From Citrus sinensis (lineage: Eukaryota > Streptophyta > Magnoliopsida > Sapindales > Rutaceae): 64,000 nucleotides of DNA. Both the position numbers and the translations under genes were made by a program. Below are positions 1 through 10,823 of this stretch, piece after piece; positions within the stretch are counted from its first letter, which is position 1; every line of letters begins with the position of its first letter. The notes below the pieces were generated by a model. That model did not search any database. It saw only the letters and a list, made by a program, of their open reading frames with translations, and was not told where the DNA came from. Location: assembly GCF_022201045.2 (NCBI RefSeq), contig NC_068562.1, positions 3,782,001 through 3,846,000 on the forward strand, given 5' to 3'.

Positions 1-405
1 TATAAATTAAATAAATCACATGAATAGAAACTAAATAAAAAGTTAAGTATTAAAATTAAGAAGTATATATTTTGATATGAATAAAAAAATTAATAAAATT
101 TTTTTATACTTATTTATTTTGTGAAATTTTTTATAATAAATATATAAGAAAATTATTAGTAAAATGATAAAAATTTATTATAAGAAAACTTGAATGACAA
201 ATAAAAATTTATTATAAGATAAATAATAAAATATTTTGCCTATACTTTTTATATTTAATTTTAAAATATTATAAGAAAATATTCATAAAATAAATAATTA
301 CAAGAAAAAAATTTATTATTAATTTTTTTACTCATATAAAAAAATATTTTTTTAATAGTTAATTTTTTTATTTAGTTTCTATTCATGTAATTTATTTAAT
401 TTATA
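1..405. repeat. AT-rich inverted-repeat element (MITE-like)
   Basis: The first ~60 bases and the bases at about 350-405 are near-perfect inverted copies of each other. Both arms read TATAAATTAAATAAAT, one variable base, then ACATGAATAGAAACTAAA. The interior is almost pure A/T with short internal repeats around AAATTTATTATAAGA. No coding potential is visible. The left arm begins at base 1, so the true left end and any target duplication may lie outside the window. The class is unknown; the structure fits a non-autonomous terminal-inverted-repeat element. Confidence 0.65.
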
Positions 406-648
406 ATAAATATAAATAAAAGAGTTATTTAAAAAATAATATTATTATAAATTTATATTGTCAGATAAATTTTTGGTTATTATAAAAAAAAAAAAATAAA
501 TAAATGATCTATATTAATGACTATAGTGGGAAAGTGTCAATTCCCTTTGTGTTTTTTATCAAAAACGTCATCCTGTTAGCTTTTGGTCTGGGAATCTGCA
601 GAATCTTTGCTCCTAAAGCCAAAATAGTGAAACAAACGGATCACGAAT
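406..648 (+). other. 5' flank of the oxygenase gene
   Basis: This AT-rich spacer changes to more balanced composition near 510-650, just before the start codon at 649, as expected for a promoter and 5' UTR. A TATA box cannot be chosen among the many A/T runs. A short open frame at 504-686 overlaps the start in another frame and does not look like a protein. Confidence 0.4.
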
Positions 649-3600
649 ATGGCCACCGATTTCAAATCAATCCCAATCATCGGTAAAGCTCTAGTTTCTG
701 ATTCTGATTCTGATTCGATTCGTTTTTCTTAAATTTAACCGTAGCTTCAATTTTCCCACAATACCTGTTCAGTTCCCGTTCTCTCTGTATTCATAGGCAT
801 CCGTAACTCATCTACACGCACCGTTTCGTTTCTGTCGTTTTGCGTATCTAATTTCATCATCATTTAACTGGAATTACTTTCCTTTTATGTTTGTGCGATT
901 GAATAAAATCATGGTTTGTTTATCTGATTATTGAAATGTGGTTGGTGTAAGTTCTTCAATTTTTTTCTTTTTATTTTTTGGCGCGACTGTGTGACATTAC
1001 TTGCTGCAGACGTTAGTCCACTAGTAGCCAAGTGTGAGGATCCAAAAATGGCCGAGGATCCAGGCGTCTCTCAAGTTGTTAAACAATTGGACAAGGCTTG
1101 TAAAGAAGCTGGATTCTTCTATGTGGTAATATTTCAATTTCCAGTGCATGTATTGTGACATACGCTAAAATTTAAAATTTTCTTTTCAAGTACAAAGCTA
1201 TTCAATGCATTTGTGAGGTTACTATGGTGAGGTTTAACAAGATTTATACAATAATGATGTCTCTAGCTATGACACATAGCATGAATGTGTGAAAGATTAC
1301 TGAGATATTGTTTTTGATTTCTTTATGTTTGTTATGGTTTTAGTTTGATAATTTTGTCCCTCATGCTCTGTGCAGAAGACTAAAATGTGAGAAAAGACGA
1401 CATCTTAATTATCCTATATATGATCACACTAAAACAGCTGCTCAAGTCTCTTTTCAATTCAGGCTCTCTTTTTTGCTTCTATTTTCATTTTTATTTTTCT
1501 TTGATGGGTTGGTCTTAGTGAGGCTGTGTTTCTGATTTACATACATTATATATCTTTGACGTTCTGCGGATTGCAGCGTTTACTTCAATCCCAATTGTGT
1601 TTGGTTGAATTCGTCATGTTGTCTTCACTTCAATAAAATCAGTGTACAAATTTGACTTGCCAGTATATTTTCTAAACATGAAATCTTCTTTGCTATTGAG
1701 ATTTGAGCAGAAGGGCCATGGTATTCCTGAGTCTCTCATCAACGATGTAAAAAATATTACACAAAAATTCTTCGATCTTCCTTATGAAGAAAAAATAAAG
1801 ATCAAGCTGACTCCAGCCACTGGATACAGGTTTGTTTACTGGAATAGCTTACAACATTTTTTTTTTTTAAAGAAAAAATACTAACTAGATGAGAATATTT
1901 TGTGTGCAGGGGATATCAAAGGATCGGAGAAAATATTACCAAAGGCATACCTGATATGCATGAAGCTATTGATGTAGGTCTTGCATACTTCCGTTTGTAG
2001 TTTGTGTTTGAGTATATGCAGTCATTTGATTAACATTTTCTCCTTAATGCAAGTTAGCAGCTTTGGCAAAAAATGTCATGCTGGAATTTTTACAGTGCTT
2101 TCTTGAGTGAATTTTTGAGTCATAAGAGGATATGCACCAAACGAAAGTACTAAAATATATGTTGTACATTGGCACATGGCTTATGTCTAGCACATAAAAC
2201 CTAATGTTGTCATTATGGAGCTACATTTAATTTCCTTATGACAATTTGAACTATCAGAGTTATGTTGTGAATAAAATTTGCAGTACAGTTTCCAAAGGTC
2301 CTTTATAAGAAGCTATTCAGTATATTTCTTGCATGTTATCACCAATCATTTTATCATATGTACAAGGTCTTTTCTACTACAAATTTTATATGTTACCCAT
2401 GAATTATAAAATTTTTGTCACATCTTTAAAGAGCTTGCTGTTACTTTTTACTGGCTAATAGACTACTTACCACACATTTGTGCTTAACTATTACATGTTA
2501 CTTGATTCCTAAATAACTCATAGATTGATAAACTTAGTGTCCATTTATATGCTATGGCAGTTTTTGCACCATTGTCATCATTTCTATTTTTGCTGCAGCT
2601 TCTTGGGCTAATTCTTTCTGTCAATGTTGTTTTTTTCCTCTCGTTTGGGAGGCAACAGTGCTATAAAGAAATACAAGAGGGGATGTATGGAGCTCTTGGG
2701 AAAACTATGGAAGGATGTAACCAGTGGTATGCGGAAATTAGTGTTTTATTGACTAGATCTATAATTTGAATTTCTCATTGTGGTGTCTACTGAATCTGAT
2801 AATCTGGAAATTACAACCTTAGTATTTTAAGGTTTCTCTCAAAGAACACTGAATTATAGTGTATGACCATTGGATGGTTTCAAACAGATTACAGTTATTG
2901 CTGCTTGATCTTGAAAATAATAATCTGCATTCTTATCTGAGAATTCTGCTCTTGTATGCTAAATTCTGTCATACATATAACATTTAGTTTGACTTGTTAA
3001 TTTGTTTGGCACCATGATGCAACCATTCATATTTGGAGAACTGGTAATGCCGAACCTGACGTTCTACACTCCAATGTAGTAGTATTTTCTCCTTTTGCAT
3101 TTGTAATTGTTGGTTGGATGGAGATGGTTTTTTAACTATTAATGCATTATCTATCTCTTTCTTCTGATGGCTCCTTTGGCAGGCCACTTAATCCTCCTAA
3201 CTTCAGAGCATTGATGGAGGAGTATGTCAACCTTTGCACAGGTATGTCTTCGAGAGCAGAATAATGCTCGTTCCGTCGTTTAGGTCTTGCTACATTCATC
3301 TGGCAGAAACTTTACTGCACCTTTTGGTTTCTTGTGCCGTCAGACCTTTCGAGGAAAATTATGCGGGGGATTGCTTTAGCACTGGGTGGATCACCATATG
3401 AATTTGAAGGTGTAAGAGCAGGAGATGCGTTTTGGGTGCTTCGTATTATTGGTTACCCAGGCTTATCTGGTGCCAAAGACCAAAAGAAGCCGGAAAATAA
3501 TAATGGATGGTATTGCAATAACACTGAAGTTGATGTTTTCTTTCTTGCATATGATAACTGGGAACATATGTTATGCATCATCTCTTTTTTTCTTTATTTA

Positions 3601-4378
3601 TTTATTTATTTATTTTTGTGGTCCAAATTGTGCTTATGCAATTTCAGCGGAGCGCACACCGACTATGGTAAGGAATTCTTAAACTTCTGATGATAAATGG
3701 CTTAGGAAATAGATACATTAATCTCAGTTTTCACATGATGTTGCTTAACAGGATTGCTGACCTTGGTTAACCAAGATGATGATATAACTGCACTTGAGGT
3801 ACAGTTCCATCTATTACTACTTGTTCCTGGGCTAGGGGGATCTATGGATTTCCATGACAGTTTTATTCCATAATCTAGTAATTTTGTTGAAGGTGAGAAA
3901 CATGTCTGGGGAATGGATATCAGCTCCTCCTATACCTGGAACATTTGTCTGCAACATCGGTGATATGCTGAAGGTAGGTGGTTTTTGGCCAAATGATTTT
4001 TCCTATATTTCTGTTTGTTTGTCTGACATTTAACTGATCAGTATCATATGCATTGAGAACTGCAGATATATTCCAATGGTTTGTACGAATCAACACTTCA
4101 TCGAGTTGTCAACAGTTCTCCAAAGTATCGGGTCTGCGTAGCTTACTTTTATGAGGTTGGCCTATTTCTCAACTGAGTTCTTTTCTCTTCCCATCTGTAT
4201 CTAAAATGTAAAAATGGTCTCTTACTCATGCTTTTGTTTGCAAAAATAGACCAACTTTGATGCAGCGGTCGAGCCTCTGGATATTTGTAAACAGAGAACT
4301 GGTGAAACTAAACAGTTTGGAAGGGCTGTTTATGGTGAGCATCTAGTCAGCAAAGTCACAACCAACTTTGTGATGTAG
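649..4378 (+). CDS. 2-oxoglutarate/Fe(II)-dependent oxygenase (DIN11/At3g49630-like)
   Basis: Twelve exons can be joined: 649-682, 1010-1125, 1711-1829, 1910-1973, 2659-2726, 3183-3241, 3344-3509, 3648-3667, 3752-3798, 3893-3973, 4066-4155 and 4250-4378. They encode 330 residues in one frame. The N-terminal DIOX_N part begins IPIIDVSPLV and contains [14 protein letters not shown]. The catalytic double-stranded beta helix has the iron ligands His and Asp in CGAHTDYG and the distal His in STLHRVVN. The 2-oxoglutarate-binding Arg is in [12 protein letters not shown]; Cys stands where many relatives have Ser two residues after it. The family uses Fe(II) and 2-oxoglutarate to oxidise small molecules in the cytosol; the substrate is not predictable from sequence. 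Exon 8 is only 20 nt and carries the HTD motif. A decayed copy of the last exon lies about 2.8 kb downstream. Confidence 0.9.
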
Positions 4379-5354
4379 ACTTTTGAATCCGGTATATATG
4401 AATTGTATATATGGATAAATTATTTTGCATAAATATTTGAAGTTATTTATGAAGTCCATCTGATGCTAGTGATCGTAAAACAAATTCTTAGCTGTGACTT
4501 TGTAAGAGAATGCTGCAGTTGGCAACCTTTTCATGTTTATGGCGCGTGAGTGAACTGGTTCTGGAATTATGGTGACAAGGTTTTAGACTTAATTTTAAGC
4601 ATTTTCGCCCATATCGATTATCCAACCAAACAAAATTTTGGTATGACCATGGACTCCCTAATTTTTTGGTAAAATCCCAAATGAGGGCACGTTTTGCATG
4701 CTTTTTCACAGTTAAATTTTCTTTTTATAAATTTTTTCGGTTATCACACACCCTTTTGGCCCCCATCCCATTTCCAAATAAGTTCTTCAATTTGCAAACT
4801 TTGATGTAAAGGTGGCCAAAACTCAGGTACCAATGATAATACCTACCTATATTCTACTACTATGGATCGAAGGTTAATTGACTTTATTCTATGCCACTAC
4901 GACCTTTACCGGGGAAAAATATCATTTTTTTTTTGAGAGGGAGAAAAAAATTCTAGTTTGAGTTTATCCCACCCCCGGCAGACGTGAGCTCTCGATATTT
5001 GGGAAACGGTAATTAATGTTGGCTAAATGGGGATGGTCTCAACTCTTTTCATTACAATTTACAAGTACCGATATCCTGTGTCTACGTGTGGGAGCTGACT
5101 GCCGAAGCTGAGGTATTGAAGTCAAACTGATATCTTCTTCCAACTCCGAATGCAAACGCTGACAACGAAGTCCTCTCGCTCGTTCCCGCAAAACCACTTC
5201 AATGGGTTTGATGAATCCCTGTTGCTGCATGTACCTGGAAATATCTTACTTCGAGCAACTTTTGGTTTCCCCATCTTCAAAACAATTTGGGTGGCTTGAC
5301 ACTTGTTTTCTGGTGCAATATTAGCTTGCATGTTTTTAAATGTATGCATAATGC
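4379..5354. other. intergenic, no gene recognised
   Basis: This is the 3' flank of the oxygenase gene. Several short antisense frames (5039-5349) have no family I recognise. They are cut off by the hAT insertion at 5363 and appear to continue in the same orientation at 6594-6839, so they may be parts of one decayed sequence split by that insertion. Confidence 0.35.
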
Positions 5355-5362
5355 CAAGGTAC

Positions 5363-6536
5363 TAGGGATGGCAAAAATCCCCACGGGGACGGGTACCCTC
5401 GGGGATTTTCCCTATTCGGGGAGGGTACGGGGATAATTTTATACCCAATTTTTTATTCGGGGAGGGGACAGGGAAAATTTTTTACCCAATTTTTTATTCG
5501 GGGAGGGGACGGGGATGAGGTGGAATCCCCATCCCCTACCCATTTCCCCATTTTAATTTTTAATTTTATTTTTATTTTTAAAATTACTAATAAATAAATA
5601 ACAAAATTATAAATATTGTTAAAAATAATAAATATTAAAATAGTTATATTATTAAACTTTTAAACTTAATTAACTAATTAAAGTCTTAAATTTTTAATCC
5701 AAACCACAATGATACAGGAGAGAGCTGCCTAATTATAATTTACAACAGTTCTAATCCTAATTCGTATCCTACATTAGCTCGAATTGCTAGAGATATTTTG
5801 GCAATTCCAATTACAACAGTTGCTTCTGAATCAGCTTTTAGCACCGGTGGTAGAGTTGTGAGCTCACACCGTAACAAACTTCATCCAAGCACATTGGAGG
5901 CCTTAATATGCTGTCAAAGTTGGTTACGAGCTTACAATAGCAGTATGAGTTTATTTTACATTGTAATTATATTATACAGTTATTAATATTTGCGCTTATA
6001 AGTTACGTTACTTATATCATTTTCATTGTTTTAGGTTTGAAATCTGAGGTTAGCTCTCAATTTGCCACATTTCTCGAGGAAGAACTGGAGGAGCAGGAGG
6101 TAAATAGTTTTATTAAAAATATTAATTAAGTATCTACATTTATTTTATTGTCGATATAAAAATAATTTTTTTTCTTTTTATTGTAGGATTATGAAGATTG
6201 AGTCATTGACAAAGATAATTATTTTAATAATTTATATTTTTGAATGTGACTTTGAAATGGATCAATATTAATGCAAGATATATTTTGAACTTTATTTTTA
6301 TCTGAATTTTTTATTTTAATATGAATAATTTAAAATCGAAAAAAAAAATGTATTAGACTATTAATTATTCGGGGACCGGGGACCCTCGGGGATCCCCTGT
6401 TAGTATTCGGGGAGGGGATGGGGATTCACTTAAGTAATTCTGACGGGGACGGGGAGGGGACGGGGACATAACAAAATATCGGGGATGGGTATGGGGAGAT
6501 TGGTCCCCTCCCCTCCCCTCCCCATTGCCATCCCTA
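5363..6536 (+). mobile_element. hAT transposon, internally deleted, keeps transposase C-terminus
   Basis: The ends are TAGGGATGGCAA and its complement TTGCCATCCCTA, flanked by a perfect 8-bp target duplication CAAGGTAC at 5355-5362 and 6537-6544. Both are hallmarks of the hAT superfamily. Subterminal regions are packed with GGGGACGGGGA-type motifs, probable transposase binding sites. The interior near 5770-5940 encodes the hAT dimerisation region (PITTVASESAFSTGGRVVS, then RNKLHPSTLEALICCQSWLR). A further acidic tail follows after two intron-like gaps, up to about 6200. The rest of the transposase is missing, so the copy is non-autonomous. It sits between the oxygenase gene and its decayed duplicate. 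Confidence 0.92.
5760..6200 (+). pseudogene. hAT transposase C-terminal fragment
   Basis: An open stretch reads YPTLARIARDILAIPITTVA and continues through SESAFSTGGRVVSSHRNKLH to CQSWLRAYN. This is the conserved dimerisation motif at the C-terminus of plant hAT transposases. Later segments at about 6034-6101 (VSSQFATFLEEELEEQE) and 6187-6201 look like the last small exons. The N-terminal BED finger and catalytic core are absent, so no active transposase can come from this copy. Confidence 0.75.
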
Positions 6537-6544
6537 CAAGGTAC

Positions 6545-7149
6545 TACTTAATTGGCAAATTGAAACTTAGTAGAAATCATCAGATTAGAGGTCTTAGAGG
6601 TCATATACTTGTTTTATCTGGCACTTAATAAACAAATATTCGGGAGTTCTTCGGTGTGCTTTGGTGGGTGCATTTGTTTTCTTCCAGAATGACCGTTCAA
6701 ATTGTTGATGATAGTCGATCGTGTGTTCTCTTTCTCCATTATCATTAGGAATCTGATGATAGAATCTTATGAAGTGATTGGTGCCAGTTCGTACAGCAAT
6801 ACGAGAAATGCTTTCTTCTTTGCACGCTTTCAAGTCCATATTGCAAGAATGACGGTTGTGTCCTAAAACATTGCAGGAACATCAAGTTTGGGAATCTTGA
6901 TATGATAAAGTAAAATGAAAAACGAGATTCTACTGCAAATCAAAACCAAAAGCGACATCGGACAAGCTTAGGTGGATAGGCATGGATGTAATATAGATTT
7001 GTGTTCGCTCTCATTACTTCGAGCCTTCGAGGAAGCCAATATCATAACCTACTGCTTTTCATATCTTTACCTTAAAGACAGCCGGGTTTGCTTAATTTTG
7101 TGGTCAACCGTTAGCCAAAACTGGGTCATCCGTAAAATTCTGAACGTTA
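6545..7149. other. intergenic, no gene recognised
   Basis: Only short frames are present. The antisense frame at 6594-6839 has no recognised family. I see no RNA gene here. Confidence 0.3.
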
Positions 7150-7262
7150 AGAGTTCTATTGATCGATTCAAATACACGATCGGACGGTTAAAAAGTTTGA
7201 AAGAGCTGTATTTGTAGAGCATTTAGTTAGCAAAGGCAAAACGACTTTTTGTGTTCTCAAAT
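7150..7262 (+). pseudogene. decayed copy of the oxygenase last exon
   Basis: Bases near 7186-7255 align with the end of exon 12 of the gene at 649-4378. AAAAGTTTGAAAGAGCTGTA matches ACAGTTTGGAAGGGCTGTTT, and AGAGCATTTAGTTAGCAAAG matches TGAGCATCTAGTCAGCAAAG. The similarity fades upstream, although 7150-7185 may be a further diverged part. No intact frame is present. This suggests an old tandem copy of the oxygenase, now nearly gone; its earlier exons were not found. Confidence 0.65.
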
Positions 7263-7971
7263 TTGATTTAGAACATGATGGTTGATACGACCTTATCTGA
7301 GTTATGTCATTTCGACGCTTGTAATAGGTGGAACAATACTCGCCTGTTGAGCCACCATTTCTCTGATATTCGTATTCTGTTGGCTAGAAATCCTGGTTAC
7401 AAAAGGGCTCTTAACTTAACCCTCTCTTGTTCCGGAGCTTTTGGCTTTCCATAAAATTGATCTTTGACGAAATGGTCTCTGCATTATTGACTTTTCCAGC
7501 TAAATGCTTCACTCTGCAGCATGATAACGCAAGTTCACGCCCCATAGAAATTGGTTTCTGATTGCAAGACTTTGTATTGAATTATTAAAAGAAAACAAAA
7601 TAACAAGTAAGAGTAGAAACTTTAAAAGGTATTCCAATAAACATAGTAACTGGAGAAAAAAATATAAGTTTCAAAATTGATACATGTAAATCTTTGTAAA
7701 ATTAATACACCAATAAATCAATCATATAATCACTACTGAGAAACAGAGTACAAGTGTGCAAGCTTTCCTTGCTCATTTATCTCTCCTTCCTCGATGTACC
7801 AGTTAAGCTATAATTGCATCATTTTGATAAAGGCAATTTTCCTTTGGAAAAATGAAAGGTCATGGAAACAAAATGCACAGTTAGAAACAAAATCTACTGC
7901 ATGCTTGAGCTTCACCACAAAACAAAACTGCAGGCAAATGAAACCCATTTAACTTCCTAGCAGCAGAGAAT
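7263..7971. other. 3' flank of the DUS gene
   Basis: AT-rich non-coding sequence. The part nearest 7971 is probably the 3' UTR of the minus-strand DUS gene. No other feature was recognised. Confidence 0.4.
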
Positions 7972-10267
7972 TCAAGAAGCCAAATCATCAGCCAGAATCT
8001 CTGCATCATCAGCGTCCTTCTTATAAAGTGGAATTCTCACACCTAGTTCTCTAAGTCGATCCACCAAATTATAAAGAAATTCAAATGTCAACCTGTTCTG
8101 TGCATTGAGATCCCCTCGAACACCGGGTTGAATCCTAAACCACTCCCCCAACAATTTGTGTACATGAGAGCGGATCATTCTCCAGGGCACGGGATACTTT
8201 TCACAAAGCTTCAGGTACTCCACAAGTAGATCTGCCTGGTCGAGATTTCCATCTTTACTAATTTCTTCACTTCCCACTATCCATTCAGCGGTTCGAAATC
8301 CAGCAAACAGCGCTGGATTCTCGAGGAGAGACTCAGCCGAAAGTACCCCTTCACATCCAGTCTCCTCCAAACATTTCTGAACATCCTCCATGTGCCTTAC
8401 ATTCCCGTTAGCAAGGACTGGTATTCTGAGAGCATTTTTAACGGCCTTTATGGCATTCCAGTCAGCTCGGAATTTCTTCCCATCTTTCTCATCCCTTGTT
8501 CGGCCATGGACAGCTAAAAGAGAGCACCCAGCATCCTCTAGCATCTTTGCATATTTGATTGTATCTTGCAAATTAGGAAAGACTCGGATTTTGCACGAAA
8601 CAGGGACATTAAGGTTTAGAGCTAACTTTTCTACTAGTGATTTTACAAGAGGAAGGTTATCCATCAAGAATGCACCATAATTTCCCCGCCTAGCAATACG
8701 CTGGGGACACCTACAACAAACCAAAGGAGAAAAGGTATGAACGCATGGACAGCATAGAACTAGAAGAATTCAAGCTATTTCAGTTCTTTCAAGCACTATT
8801 GGTGTCGTGACTTAGATTTAATATAAGCACTCGCTAATTTAATGAAGCCAATATGAGGAAAAAAAAACAAAGTCTGATGTCAAATTAGAAACCAGAGACT
8901 GCACCTAATCCTTTTTATCTTCACCTTACAGGTGATTGCATTATTGTTTCATAATGACAGGTGGTTATGATGAACATATCCTTTGACAGCCTCACGCCCA
9001 CTATAAATTGAGTCAGAATATGTGTATCTGATCCCAAATTATCGAACTTATACTGATCTCCATACATAACTCCCAAAAAACTTCTTCTAAAAAAAAAATC
9101 ATTAACCTACTGAAATTAGTAATGTTAATTATTAATGAGGAAACAAAAGGTATTACCCTAAATTAATGTCCACATAATCGCAGTAAGGTTCCACTCTTCT
9201 TGCAGCATTCAATAAAATTTCGGGATCATTGGCACAAAATTGAACAAATAATGGTCGGTCCTCCTGCAACAATTTCCAACATTAAGAAACGCTGAAAAGC
9301 AATTACCAACATCAACTGCATCAAATTGACATTTTGTAACAGAAAGAGATGAATCAAAACTCAAAACCCTCCAGAACTTCACCAGAAATAAACATCAGGA
9401 CATGCAGAATCTGCAAACATGAAGAATATCTGCTTATCAACAACTCAAATAAAATAGCCTAGTATCGCCATTGTTCATGTTCACTAAAACTAACTTACTC
9501 TTAACTTTTAAAGCTCAAGTAAATCTTCAAAGAATTGACAGAAAAGTTCCTCAAAATCCCCTTTAGTATTATGAAGATTACATTAATAAAAGCCTATCAG
9601 CTGTGCAAATTTCTTTCACTAATTGTTTTCAAGTTATAAAAATCCAAGAGTTAAAATTAACACAAACCGGCCAAGCAAACACAGATATCTGCTATTTGTC
9701 GAGTATGACCCTTTTTTCTCTGGAAAATTAGGAAATCAAAATAATAGGGAAAAAGAAAAAAGGACGCCGCACCTTACAGGTGGCAAATTCTTCATTCCTA
9801 TACTTCTCAGACTCGGTAAAAATCCTAGAGTGCAGCATCGGCGTATAAGCAGCCTCAGCACCGTACCTTCTGCAAAGCATCCGAAATGGAAGCTCCGAAT
9901 TATCAACCATCGGGGCGACAATCAACTTCGGTCGGCCCAATTTAGTCCAATGAGCCCATGCTCTCTCAGCACGCGCCTCTCCAGACAAGTAACCCCTCGG
10001 AGATGGCAATGAAGACGACGCCGTTTCGGGCAAAGAAGAAGGTTCTTCATGCTCTGGTTGTTCCTGTTGGTTGTCGTGATTGTTGCTATCGGAGCAGAGG
10101 AGGTCGTCGCTGTCTTGTGAAGGATCCGAATGGAGAGTTCGGGTCCGAGTTTGGGCCATCGTGGGTTTTACTGTTGGAAGAGGAGGGTAGAGAGAGGTGA
10201 CGCGTAAAGGAATCATGGTTATCGGTTTGAAGTTCATGAGCGGACGATGGGGATTGCTGAGAAGCAA
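7972..10267 (-). CDS. DUS1: tRNA-dihydrouridine(16/17) synthase, DUS1-like
   Basis: Three exons read on the minus strand: 10267-9773, 9263-9157 and 8710-7972, together 446 residues. This FMN enzyme reduces uridine to dihydrouridine in the D-loop of tRNA using NAD(P)H. The FMN-binding start is [20 protein letters not shown]. The catalytic Cys is in [20 protein letters not shown], split across the exon 2/3 junction. Later motifs are [26 protein letters not shown] and [15 protein letters not shown], then the helical C-terminal tRNA-binding part. An N-terminal extension of about 100 residues, rich in Ser, Asp and Glu, precedes the domain. The start could instead be one of several in-frame Met codons downstream, so the N-terminus is uncertain. 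The Lemi-type transposon begins only ~180 bp upstream of this start. Confidence 0.9.
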
Positions 10268-10823
10268 CCCATCGCCGCCGTTGGTTGTAGGGTTTAGAGG
10301 AGGCCACGAGATCGGATGTTATGCGTTTGTTTTCACTTCAAATTTCGGGTTTGGTCTGTGTTTAAGGGAGCCTTTCTGGTTTTGGGCTTTGGATTTAGGC
10401 CGACCCAGTATTTTTGGGACTCATTGGGATCTATATTTAAATACAGTAAAATTTAGATACATGAATGTAACCTCGTTTAAATAATAATTTTTTTTATCCC
10501 GAATTAGGTCAGCGTACTAAAATAATAATTTCGTTAAATGTATGAGATAATAATTTTTTTCAAATCCTTTAAGGTCCAACGAAAACATAAATTAATAATT
10601 GATCAAATATAAAAATATATTAACAATAAACAACGTATAAAATTCATATTAATAAAAGATTTTTTCTTGATAACTTACATTTCTCAATTCAATTTTTTTG
10701 AAAATATGCACTAAAGTTGTTTGTTTTTTCTTTGTTTCTAAATTAAACTCAGCCTCATCCTTTATTTTTGTAAAACATGCACTACATGTGACACATTTTT
10801 TTCTTGCTGTAAAAAGTATGTAT

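Noticed and set aside
5039-6839. One antisense gene split by the hAT insertion
   Set aside because: The antisense frames on both sides have no recognised family and no consistent splice sites, so I left them as unassigned intergenic sequence.
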